From positions 60,881 to 124,880 of the forward strand of contig WFMF01000493.1 in the NCBI GenBank assembly GCA_011033025.1: 64,000 nucleotides of DNA, given 5' to 3'. The DNA comes from Beroe forskalii (taxonomy: Eukaryota; Ctenophora; Nuda; Beroida; Beroidae). The notes under the pieces were generated by a model. It searched no databases, had not been told where the DNA came from, and saw nothing but the letters and a program-made list of their open reading frames with translations. Made by a program: the position numbers and the translations under genes. Below, piece by piece: positions 27,026 through 37,788 of the stretch (its first letter is position 1; every line of letters starts with the position of its first letter).

Positions 27026-27175
27026 GGGATCGTTCACATATTACGTTATCACCTAGGGGGTGGGGGTTTCAAGTGATTACGTTACATGTTATTGTAACAA
27101 ATACACAACTTAATTACGAGAGGGAGGGGGTTAAAAATCGGCCAAAAATTGATAACGTAATATGTGATCGATCCC
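27026..27175. mobile_element. Small MITE with 26-bp terminal inverted repeats
   Basis: Starts GGGATCGTTCACATATTACG at 27026 and ends with the inverted counterpart (27150-27175, one mismatch over 26 bp). The inside is G-rich on the left (CCTAGGGGGTGGGGG) and GAGAGGGAGGGGG on the right. At 150 bp it has no coding room. Target duplications are not clear, so the superfamily is not assigned. Confidence 0.7.
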
Positions 27176-27336
27176 TTAGTGGTGCAGCTCATTTGAAGTT
27201 TAACTGTAACAATGGGTTATTAGATTTAATGATATGATAATCTGGAGTTTATAAATAAACCACCAAGTTTTTCTGCTGAAATAAGTTGGAAAGATTTATC
27301 ACGATTGATTATGTTGTGAGACATTTTCTGTGGAAC

Positions 27337-28000
27337 CCCCAGAATTCCGCAACAGTTTGTACTGTTCGGAATTTCCCAGCAGTTCGGAATGCCCCAGCAG
27401 TTCGGACAACTCGGAATTCCGAAGCAGTTTGAGTTTGTTATGCTCGGAATTCCGCAGACTTTGTTATTGTACTGCTCGGAATTCCGCATACTTTTTACAG
27501 CTCAGAATTCCGCAGCAGGTTGCACTGCCCGGAATTCCGCAGCAGTTTTTTCTGCTCGGATTTCCACAGCAGTTTGTGATGCTCGGAGTTCCGCAGCAGT
27601 TTGGCCCGCTGAGAATTCCACAGCAGTTCAGAATTCCGCAGCAGTTCAGAATTCCGCAGCAGTTTGTACTGTTCAGAATTTCAATTTCGCAGCAGTTCGG
27701 AATTCCCCAGCAGTTCGGACACCTCGCAGTTTGATCCGCGCAGTTTGTTATGCTTGGATTTGGAATTCCGCAGACTTTGTTATTGTACTCGTACTGCTCG
27801 GAATTCCGTTGTCAGGCGTTGCCTGGCCCCCTCGCGCGTCAGACAAGAATGATCCGCATACTTTTTTACTGCTCAGAATTCCGCAGCAGGTTGCACTGCT
27901 CTGATGCATTTTATTCTGCCCGGAGTTTTGCAGCAATTCGGAATAATTCCGCGTCCGCAGCATTTTGTACTGCTCAGAATTCCGCAGCAGTTTTGGTATG
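27337..28000. repeat. GAATTC-centred palindromic satellite, block A (diverged)
   Basis: Degenerate units around CGGAATTCCGCAGCAGTTTG, spaced irregularly and interrupted by non-repeat DNA (for example 27815-27870). This is the most diverged part of a satellite that continues at 28785-32160 and 33008-34800, suggesting an older edge of the array. Confidence 0.85.
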
Positions 28001-28492
28001 TCTCCCATATAAACGGCTCTGAGTGACGTCACAGATCTTAACGTCAATTTTTCTGTATCCTAAACCTAACCATAGCCATAACCAAAACCCTTACCTTAAT
28101 CCTAACCCTAACCCTAACAAATCCTGACCCTCATCCTGACCCTAACCCTAATCCTTAAAGCGCTAGGTGCGCTTAATTATATTAATATTTGTCTGAGTGA
28201 CGTCATTGTCATAGATAAGGTGCATGTAATTGTAACGTTCGTCGGTCGATCGAATGGAATTGGTTTATCGATCAACTTCATTTGATCGATTGATGTGTTT
28301 TCAATAGAAAATCTTTAAGCTAGTAGGGAAACAACTAAATATTGCTCATTTAAATACGATTCAAGTCAACAGGGAGCATTAGAACACATCATTAGTTGAA
28401 AATGAAATGGAGTTGATCGATCGACCAATTCCATTCGATCGACCGACGAACGTTACGGGCGCCTAATGAAGGCTCCCGTTTATATGGGAGAC
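28000..28492. mobile_element. Fold-back MITE with nested perfect inverted repeats
   Basis: Outer 17-bp inverted repeats are perfect: GTCTCCCATATAAACGG at 28000-28016 and its reverse complement at 28476-28492. An inner pair is perfect over 33 bp (28232-28264 against 28424-28456), containing GTCGGTCGATCGAATGG, and the complementarity continues inward with few mismatches. It interrupts the palindromic satellite. The left part carries telomere-like CCCTAA repeats (about 28085-28160). A TA duplication is possible at the edges but not certain. No coding capacity. Confidence 0.75.
28063..28160. repeat. Degenerate telomere-like CCCTAA repeats
   Basis: Runs such as CCTAACCCTAACCCTAAC with variants (ATAACC, ACCTTA, CCTGAC) cover about 100 bp. 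They match the TTAGGG telomere repeat common in animals but are degenerate and internal, inside the fold-back element. Confidence 0.7.
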
Positions 28493-28784
28493 CTACCGAA
28501 AAAATGGCGCACGGCGGAGGGTAGGGTAAAATCCTACTAAAAATGCGGTCATGTGCTACTGCTATTTTCTACCCTGACCTCCGCCGCGTGCGCACTTGTC
28601 TAAAAATAGTAAAAAAATCGCTGTGTGACTGTAACTTTCCTAAGCCCGCATAGGTGTGTGTACTCGCCGCGCGCTGTTCTGAGGAAGCGCGCCGCGCGAC
28701 GATAACAGGGATATACGCGTTTAGCAAACACCTATGCGGACTTCGGAAGCGGTGGTCGTAGGATATTATTGTTAAGGTGTGCGT
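28493..28784. other. GC-richer spacer between fold-back element and satellite
   Basis: Contains an imperfect inverted pair around GGCGCACGGCGGAGG (about 28505) and CTCCGCCGCGTGCGC (about 28580), and another around CCGCATAGGTGTGT (about 28645) and ACACCTATGCGGAC (about 28728). These look like the inverted ends of a further small element. No gene seen. Confidence 0.4.
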
Positions 28785-31700
28785 ACGCAACGCAGCAGTT
28801 TCAAGTTTGGACTGCTTGGAATTTCGCAGCAGTTTGGAATTCCGCAGCAGTTAGGACTGCTCGGAACTCCGCAGCTGTTTGGACTGCTCAGAATTCCGCA
28901 GCAGTCCGAACTGCAGCTGCGGAATTCCGCAGCAGTTTGGACTGCTCGGAGTTCCGCAGCAGTTTGGACCATGCTCGGAGTTCCGCAGCAGTTCGGACTG
29001 CTCGGAATTCCGCAGCAGTTATAGACTGCTGAATTCCGAGCAGTCTATAGACTGCTCGGAATTCCGCAGCAGTTCGGACTGCTCGGAATTCCGCAGCAGT
29101 TTTGAGTTTGACTGCTCGGAATTCCGCAGCAGTTTTGACTGCTCGGAATTCCGCAGCAGTTTTGACTGCTCGGAATTCCGCAGCAGTTTGGACTGCTCGG
29201 AATTCCGCAGCAGTTTGCACTGCTCGGAATTCCGCAGCAGTTTGCACTGCTCGGAATTCCGCAGCAGTTGGACTGCTGCGGAATTCCGCAGCAGTCCGAA
29301 CTGCTGCGGAATTCCGCAGCTGTTTAGACTGCTCGGAATTCCGCAGCAGTCCGAACTGCTGCGGAATTCCGCAGCAGTCTGGACTGCTCGGAATTTCGCA
29401 GCAGTCTGGACTGCTCGGAATTCCGCAGCAGTTTGCACTGCTCGGAATTTTGTCGTACGATGTATGACCCGCTGACGCCAGCCGCGAAGCGCGCGCGCGG
29501 CGCTGATTCTCGAGAGGGTCTGTCAACGCCAGACAACTCGGAATTCCGCAGCAGTTCGGACTGCTGCGAAATTCCGAGCAGTCCAAACTGCTGCGGATAT
29601 CCGAGCAGTCCTAACTGCTGCGGATATCCGAGCAGTCCTAACTGCTGCGGATATCCGAGCAGTCCTAACTGCTGCGGATATCCGAGCAGTCCGAACTGCT
29701 GCGGAATTCCGAACTACAGCGGAATTCCGAGCAGTCCAAACAGCTGAAGAGTTCCGAGCAGTCCAAACAGCTGCGGAATTCCGAGCAGTCCGAACTGCTG
29801 CGGAATTCCGAGCAGTCCAAACTGCTGCGGAATTCCGAGCAGTCCAGACTGCTGCGGAATTCCGAGCAGTCCAAACTGCTGCGGAATTCCGAGCAGTCCA
29901 AACTGCTGCGGAATTCCGAACAGTACAAACTGCTGCGAAATTCCGAGCAGACCAAACTGCTGCGGATATCCGAGCAGTCCAAACTGCTGCGGATATCCGA
30001 GCAGTCCAAACTGCTGCAGATATCCGAGCAGTCCTAACTGCTGCGGAATTCCGCAGCAGTTCGGACTGCTGCGAAATTCCGAGCAGTCCAAACTGCTGCG
30101 GAATTCCGAGCAGTCCAAACTGCTGCGGAATTCCGAGCAGTCCGAACTGCCGCGGAATTCCGAACTGCTGCGGAATTCCGAGCGGTCCACACAGCTGCGA
30201 TATATCGAGCAGTTCAAACTTTGTTCCGAGCAGTCCAAACTGCTGCGGAGATCCGAGCAGTCCTAACTGCTGCAGAATTCGCAGCAGTTCGGACTGCTGC
30301 GAAATTCCGAGCAGTCCAAACTGCTGCGGAATTCCGAGCAGTCCAAACTGCTGCGGAATTCCGAGCAGTCAAAACTGCTGCGGAATTCCGAGCAGTCAAA
30401 ACTGCGGAATTCGAGCAGTCCAAACTGCTGCGGAATTCCGAGCAGTCCACACAGCTGCGGAATTCCGAGTAGTCCGAACTGCTGCGGAATTCCGGGCAGT
30501 CCAAACTGCTGCGGAATTCCGGGCAGTCCAAACTGCTGCGGAATTCCGAGCAGTCCGAACTGCTGCGGAATTCCGAGCAGTCCGAACTGCTGCGGAATTC
30601 CGAGAAGTCCAAACAGCTGCGGAATTCCAAGCAGTCCGAACTGCTGCGGAATTCCGAGAAGTCCAAACAGCTGCGGAATTCCAAGCAGTCCGAACTGCTG
30701 CGGAATTCCGGGCAGTCCAAACTGCTGCGGAATTCCGAGCAGTCCGAACTGCTACGGAATTCCGCAGCAGTCTGGACTGCTCGGAATTTCGCAGCAGTCT
30801 GGATTGCTCGAATTCCGCAGCAGTTTGCACTGCTCGGAATTTTGTCGTACGATGTATGACCCGCTGACGCCAGCCGCGAAGCGCGCGCGCGGCGCTGATT
30901 CTCGAGAGGGTCTGTCAACGCCAGACAACTCGGAATTCCGCAGCAGTTCGGACTGCTGCGAAATTCCGAGCAGTCCAAACTGCTGCGGATATCCGAGCAG
31001 TCCTAACTGCTGCGGATATCCGAGCAGTCCTAACTGCTGCGGATATCCGAGCAGTCCTAACTGCTGCGGATATCCGAGCAGTCCGAACTGCTGCGGAATT
31101 CCGAACTACAGCGGAATTCCGAGCAGTCCAAACAGCTGAAGAGTTCCGAGCAGTCCAAACAGCTGCGGAATTCCGAGCAGTCCGAACTGCTGCGGAATTC
31201 CGAGCAGTCCAAACTGCTGCGGAATTCCGAGCAGTCCAGACTGCTGCGGAATTCCGAGCAGTCCAAACTGCTGCGGAATTCCGAGCAGTCCGAACTGCCG
31301 CGGAATTCCGAACTGCTGCGGAATTCCGAGCGGTCCACACAGCTGCGATATATCGAGCAGTTCAAACTTTGTTCCGAGCAGTCCAAACTGCTGCGGAGAT
31401 CCGAGCAGTCCTAACTGCTGCAGAATTCCGCAGCAGTTCGGACTGCTGCGAAATTCCGAGCAGTCCAAACTGCTGCGGAATTCCGAGCAGTCCAAACTGC
31501 TGCGGAATTCCGAGCAGTCAAAACTGCTGCGGAATTCCGAGCAGTCAAAACTGCTGCGGAATTCCGAGCAGTCCAAACTGCTGCGGAATTCCGAGCAGTC
31601 CACACAGCTGCGGAATTCCGAGTAGTCCGAACTGCTGCGGAATTCCGGGCAGTCCAAACTGCTGCGGAATTCCGGGCAGTCCAAACTGCTGCGGAATTCC

Positions 31701-32160
31701 GGGCAGTCCAAACTGCTGCGGAATTCCGAGCAGTCCGAACTGCTGCGGAATTCCGAGCAGTCCGAACTGCTGCGGAATTCCGAGAAGTCCAAACAGCTGC
31801 GGAATTCCAAGCAGTCCGAACTGCTGCGGAATTCCGAGAAGTCCAAACAGCTGCGGAATTCTAAGCAGTCCGAACTGCTGCGGAATTCCGGGCAGTCCAA
31901 ACTGCTGCGGAATTCCGAGCAGTCCGAACTGCTGCGGAATTCCGCAGCAGTCTGGACTGCTCGGAATTTCGCAGCAGTCTGGACTGCTCGGAATTCCGCA
32001 GCAGTTTGCACTGCTCGGAATTTTGTCGTACGATGTATGACCCGCTGACGCCAGCCGCGAAGCGCGCGCGCGGCGCTGATTCTCGAGAGGGTCTGTCAAC
32101 GCCAGACAACTCGGAATTCCGCAGCAGTTCGGACTGCTGCGAAATTCCGAGCAGTCCAAA
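28785..32160. repeat. 27-bp palindromic satellite with orientation switch and higher-order unit, block B
   Basis: Tandem 27-bp units of the type GAGCAGTCCAAACTGCTGCG-GAATTCC. The unit holds two palindromes, GGAATTCC and AGCAGT...ACTGCT, so each can fold. Up to about 29450 units run in one orientation; after 29540 they mostly run in the other. A unique 89-91-bp insert with GCGCGCGCGC and TCGTACGATGTATGACC occurs at 29450-29538, 30840-30930 and 32022-32112, marking a higher-order repeat of about 1.2-1.4 kb. Since 27 = 9 codons and the unit has no stop in most frames, both strands show open frames of hundreds of codons; I treat these as repeat artefacts. Confidence 0.95.
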
Positions 32161-32725
32161 GTGTGTTAATACGACACAGTAACACTAACACCGTTAATAC
32201 GACACAGTAATGCCTTAACAGCACAGTAACACGTCGTTATGACACTCACACAATAACACCCTTACGACACAGTTACTGAGTTACTACACAGTAACGCCGT
32301 TACGACACAGCTGTAACACCATTACGATACAGTTTCATTGTAACGGCACAGTAGAACCGTTTCGGCACAGTAGAGCAGTAGAACCGTTACGACACAGTAA
32401 GGACGTTACGACACAGTTTAATTGCTACGACACATTAACACCGTTACAACAAAGTTACGCAGTAACACCATTACAACAAAGTAACACCATTACGACACAG
32501 TCACGCAGTAACGACACAGTAACACCGTTACGAATACCACGCAGTTACGACAAAGTTGTTATGACAGCATCACCGTTATGACACAGTTTCATTGTTACGT
32601 CACAGTAAAACTATCACAACACAGTACGGCCGTTATAGGACACATTCAGGCTAAAGTAGCGCCATGTTACGACACTGTTATATAATAGTGAAATGCCGTT
32701 ACGACAAAGTAACACTGTTTTTTAC
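32161..32725. repeat. Degenerate short repeat around ACGACACAGTAACACCGTT
   Basis: Loose tandem repetition of GTTACGACACAGTAACACC-like words, with spacing variable between about 14 and 35 bp. It lies between two blocks of the 27-bp satellite and ends at AT-rich DNA near 32720. It looks like a decayed minisatellite. Confidence 0.75.
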
Positions 32726-33007
32726 CGTATATAACTTTTTGCTACGCTATATTTTTGAATACGCTGCATGTGCATAAACCTGCCTGGAAGGTGCCTAGTG
32801 TGGATATTTATACCTGATAAGATGCTTTGTACAATTTTAAAATATAAGATAGAGCTCAAGGTTGAATGATTAATACCGTCGAATAATTTTGAATTATTGA
32901 ATAGTATATCAACAGCTTATGCTTGACCATTTTCACTATTTTACCTTTAAGTTTGCGTCTTACACTGAGCAGCTCGTTTACTTATTACTTATATGATAAT
33001 CATAATT

Positions 33008-34800
33008 GCGTCCAAACTGCTGCGGATATCCGAGCAGTCCTAACTGCTGCGGATATCCGAGCAGTCCTAACTGCTGCGGATATCCGAGCAGTCCTAACTG
33101 CTGCGGATATCCGAGCAGTCCGAACTGCTGCGGAATTCCGAACTACAGCGGAATTCCGAGCAGTCCAAACAGCTGAAGAGTTCCGAGCAGTCCAAACAGC
33201 TGCGGAATTCCGAGCAGTCCGAACTGCTGCGGAATTCCGATCAGTCCTAACTGCTGCGGAATTCCGAGCAGTCCAAACAGCTGCGGAATTCCGAGCAGTC
33301 CAAACAGCTGCGGAATTCCGAGCAGTCCAAACTGCTGCGGAATTCCGAACAGTACAAACTGCTGCGAAATTCCGAGCAGTCCAAACTGCTGCGGATATCC
33401 GAGCAGTCCGAACTGCTGCGAAATTCCGAGCAGTCCAAACTGCTGCAGATATCCGAGCAGTCCTAACTGCTGCGGAATTCCGCAGCAGTTCGGACTGCTG
33501 CGAATATCCGAGCAGTCCAAACTGCTGCGGAATTCCGAGCAGTCCAAACTGCTGCGGAATTCCGAACTGCTGCGGAATTCCGAGCGGTCCACACAGCTGC
33601 GGTATATCGAGCAGTTCAAACTTTGTTCCGAGCAGTCCAAACTGCTGCGGAGATCCGAGCAGTCCTAACTGCTGCAGAATTCCGCAGCAGTTCGGACTGC
33701 TGCGAAATTCCGAGCAGTCCAAACTGCTGCGGAATTCCGAGCAGTCCAAACTGCTGCGGAATTCCGAGCAGTCAAAACTGCTGCGGAATTCCGAGCAGTC
33801 CAAACTGCTGCGGAATTCCGAGCAGTCCGAACTGCTGCGGAATTCCGAGCAGTCCGAACTGCTGCGGAATTCCGAGAAGTCCAAACAGCTGCGGAATTCC
33901 AAGCAGTCCGAACTGCTGCGGAATTCCGAGAAGTCCAAACAGCTGCGGAATTCCAAGCAGTCCGAACTGATGCGGAATTCCGAGCTGTCCGAACTGCTGC
34001 GGAATTCAGAGCAGTCCGAACTGCTGCGGAATTCCGAACTACTGCGGAATTCCGAGCAGTCCAAACTGCTGCGGAATTCCGAACTGCTGCGGAATTCCGA
34101 GCAGTCCAAACTGCTGCGGAATTCAGAGCAGTCCGAACTGCTGCGGAATTCCGAACTGCTGCGGAATTCCGAGCAGTCCACACAGCTGCGGAATTCCGAG
34201 CAGTCCACACAGCTGCGGAATTCCGAGCAGTCCAAACTGCTGCGGAATTCAGAGCAGTCCGAACTGCTGCGGAATTCCGAACTGCTGCGGAATTCCGAGC
34301 AGTCCACACAGCTGCGGAATTCCGAGCAGTCCACACAGCTGCGGAATTCCGAGCAGTCCGAACTGCTGCGGAATTCAGAGCAGTCCGAACTGCTGCGGAA
34401 TTCCGAGCAGTCCAAACTGCTGCGGAATTCCGAGCAGTCCGAACTGCTGCGGAATTTCGAGCAGTCCAAACTGCTGCGGAATTCCGAGCAGTCCAAACTG
34501 CTGCGGAATTCCGAGCAGTCCGAACTGCTGCGGAATTCCGAACTGCTGCGGAATTCCGAGCAGTCCGAACTGCTGCGGAATTCCGAGCAGTCCAAACTGC
34601 TGCGGAGTTCCGAGCAGTCCAAACTGCTGCGGAATTCCGAGCAGTCTGAACTGCTGCGGAATTCCGAGCAGTCTGAACTGCTGCGAAATTCAGAGCAGTC
34701 CACACAGCTGCGGTATATCGAGCAGTCCACACAGCTGCGGTATATCGAGCAGTTCACACAGCTGCGGTATATCGAGCAGTTCACACTTTGTTCCACGTTT
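33008..34800. repeat. 27-bp palindromic satellite, block C
   Basis: The same unit as block B, in the GAGCAGTCC...GGAATTCC orientation. Near the end, units change to GCGGTATATCGAGCAGT (about 34693-34790). It produces long open frames on both strands (up to about 640 codons) with 9-residue repeats such as RNSEQSKLL; such mirror-image openness comes from the repeat, not from coding selection. Confidence 0.95.
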
Positions 34801-37788
34801 GTCAAAACTGCGATATTGCGACCATTTCACATGATGCCGCGGAACTCCGCATGCTAATAGTTCATGTCTGAATAAGTACAACTATGGTACATCAACATGC
34901 CTGCTTGAGATGACTTTAAGTTTACATTACCGAACAAAATTTATACATGTTATACTTATTATGTTCTGTCAAGCATATTAAACGTTATCATAATATGCCT
35001 GAGTAGTTTATATTTGTATTTGTAGTGTTCAGTGTATAGAATAGCATAATTGACGAGGCGCAGCCGAGTCTTATATGTACAATGTTGAGCAAAACGATGG
35101 CGTATTGTTATGTAATTAGGTGAGCAGAAGTTTTGTACTACACAAACATGCATAATAATATGCATGTGAAAAGTGATGAAATACAACAGTACAGTGTACA
35201 ATGCGTGTTATTGTAGTAGTACGAAGCTAGATAATACATGTGTAATGATGCTTTGATTGAGATTTGATGTGCGTTTGGTGATCCAATATGTTGCTGATAT
35301 AAATCCAATACATTTCATATCGCAATACTTAATGTAGCGTTTATAGTACTAAAGCTCCAGTTTCATGTTTAACTTTCATCACTGCGCTAGATTTGTAAAG
35401 TTTCAAAGTTGCCGCCTGACGCCTGACTTTAATATGCCAGTGTTGTGCGGGATGTTGTTATACTTGTGTGCATTACGTAAGGGCTGCTTTGAAATGTCGC
35501 CGAGCCCAGCGTCTGTATTATACGGACCTATGGCCCTTTTTAACAGTAACTGGTGAGCACATTTCGTCATTCCGAGTCAGAGTTGTCTATCTGTCATCTT
35601 AAGACGTTATCCATAGAATCAAAAGAGAAAATCCACGAGAACTGAAGGTCTCATGTCCGCCACATGCATATACATCACAAAAACTTTCGTCTTTGAGTTT
35701 TAAGAGTAGTACTAGTAAGTTCTTGAAGACGAGACGCGCCGAAATGGTACCATCATATTCCTGGCATACATGGTTCTTTAACTCCACCTAGAAATAATAG
35801 AATCCACCCCATCAGCGATGGAATCACATCACAGCTGCTGATAGATGCCATTGTCATACGCGCTTTATCGCTGTGAATATTCAATCGGGCGAGGAATTGT
35901 TTTGGAGCTAATATCATGTTCCCAGTGTCTCGTCGTTATTATCATGAATGTCAATCCATTCCATACTCCCTGATACAGTTGACATATTCCCATTATATTC
36001 CATAGGGCGTCAACTTTAACTGGTAGCACTAGCAGCTGTCAGAGGCAGTTGATATACGTTTGCAATTCGTCTTACACATGGCATACAATCTTTACTGCAC
36101 TACCCAAGTCATAGTCATATTCGTACATTATCTACAATGCAGGTAGGTGTAATTCGTACATTATCTACAATGCAGGGAGGTGTAATGACATCACAAAGAG
36201 ATCAGACAAATTAGAGCTTTTGACTGAATATGCATTCGAAGACACTATATGTCATATGACGCATGTAGAGCAATTATGGACCCTATTATAGAGTAATTAT
36301 CCCGGAGATGCATGCTCATTACACACAAAGGGCTGCGTGTTATTGAAGTACATCGTCCAGTTCAACTTGATGAATGATGGCTCTCATTCTCGTTCAAGGA
36401 GTCTCAACTCTCATGATACGTTTTAATATTTTGCTTGTTTCAACCTGTATTGATACTATAACCTAACACGTCCTGTTTACAATCGCAATTGACAACAACT
36501 TGCTCAGTGATCAGTTTAACATAACGTGAGTTTGTTCAGTTTAACATAACGTGAGTTTGTTCAGTTTAACATAACGTGAGTTTGTTTTGACACCGGTCAA
36601 ATTAGTTCATTCTATAAATGAGCCCTATTCTATTTCTCTGTTAGCATTCTATCGCCCATCATACCCCATGAAAGTTCACAGTAAGCATCGGAAACACCTT
36701 GTGCCTCTGGTGCTGTTGTGATCACGAGCGAAAGTTTTAAATTATAATTACAAGTTCTACAAACTTTATAAGATCAGAAGAATAATATCTTAAAATTCAA
36801 TACTGTAATGCAAATCATATGAATATACAATGTTCTATAACGCAATTCAATTTCAGTTAAAAATTCATTATTCAAATGCGTACAGAAATGTAAGCTGCTT
36901 CCCACTATTCAGTATTTGCAACAAAACCAAAAGTAAAAATTTAACATTTGTCGATAAACATTGATAAGGGCATTGTCTATTGCCACTAAAACTCTATGCA
37001 ATACAAAAACATCTCCAATTGCGGTTACTTGAGGACAAAAGAAAGTTCAATTCCAAATCTTCCCGGGAAAAAATGGTTTTATTTTCCGTTGTTTTCAAAA
37101 ATTTGACTTTTTGTTCTTTGTCTCTTCACAAAGAAGTCTGCGAAATGGTGATTAGATTAAGAAAAATTAAGTCAAAAACTAAAACCCAAACATTGAAAGA
37201 TGGGCTAACCGGACAAAAACTGAAAAGGTTAAATCTAATTTGTTTGTGATGAAAGTGGTTTTTTGCATCACCTCTGTTGTGTGAATTATGATTTCTAATG
37301 GCCTCCAAGGAATAGCAGATGCTCCTTTTGCTCAAAGAGTTTAAATTCGGCCCAGTTATTTAATCTTGGTCCACCCAACAGCTTATGCAGAGTCTTCTCT
37401 CGTGTATTTGACAGTTTCAGAGCTGCAGTTTCACTAGATCAGTTCTGCTCCCTTCGAAAAAGATCTTTCCTCATTCATTTGGGTTTTAGTTGGTCCAACT
37501 TTCCCCTAACAACCTTCCAAAGCTTAACACGAACCCATGAGTAAAACTGAAAACCGAGTTTATCATACAAACTAATAGTAGCCTCTCTTTAGCTTTGCTT
37601 AACTGTGGAATGCATCAGACAAAAAGGCTGTTTCAAAGGGGCATTTAACCCTGGTGTCACGACCTTTAGTGCGCGGAGTATAAGGACTTCCTTGGGTTTA
37701 TTTCGTGTAACAGCGCGCAAATCTGCTTAACTAATAAGATGTTTTGGCATAAGAAGTACTTAAATTATGCGCTGTCACGTGCTGCAAA
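34801..37788. other. Intergenic region upstream of the GNPTAB-like gene
   Basis: Mostly AT-rich, no gene recognised. It contains a two-copy direct repeat around TTCGTACATTATCTACAATG (about 36118-36187) and three copies of a 25-bp unit TCAGTTTAACATAACGTGAG (36511-36585). The open frame at 36980-37249 is Lys-rich and unremarkable. Confidence 0.45.
36511..36585. repeat. 25-bp tandem repeat, three units
   Basis: Three consecutive copies of TCAGTTTAACATAACGTGAG plus TTTGT, identical or nearly so, upstream of the GNPTAB-like gene. Confidence 0.85.

Noticed and set aside
28063-28160. True chromosome end
   Set aside because: CCCTAA repeats are few, degenerate and internal to a fold-back element with sequence continuing on both sides.
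28879-34857. Open frames up to 644 codons of 9-residue repeats, both strands
   Set aside because: The 27-bp palindromic satellite keeps both strands open. Mirror-image openness and the lack of any non-repeat domain argue against coding.
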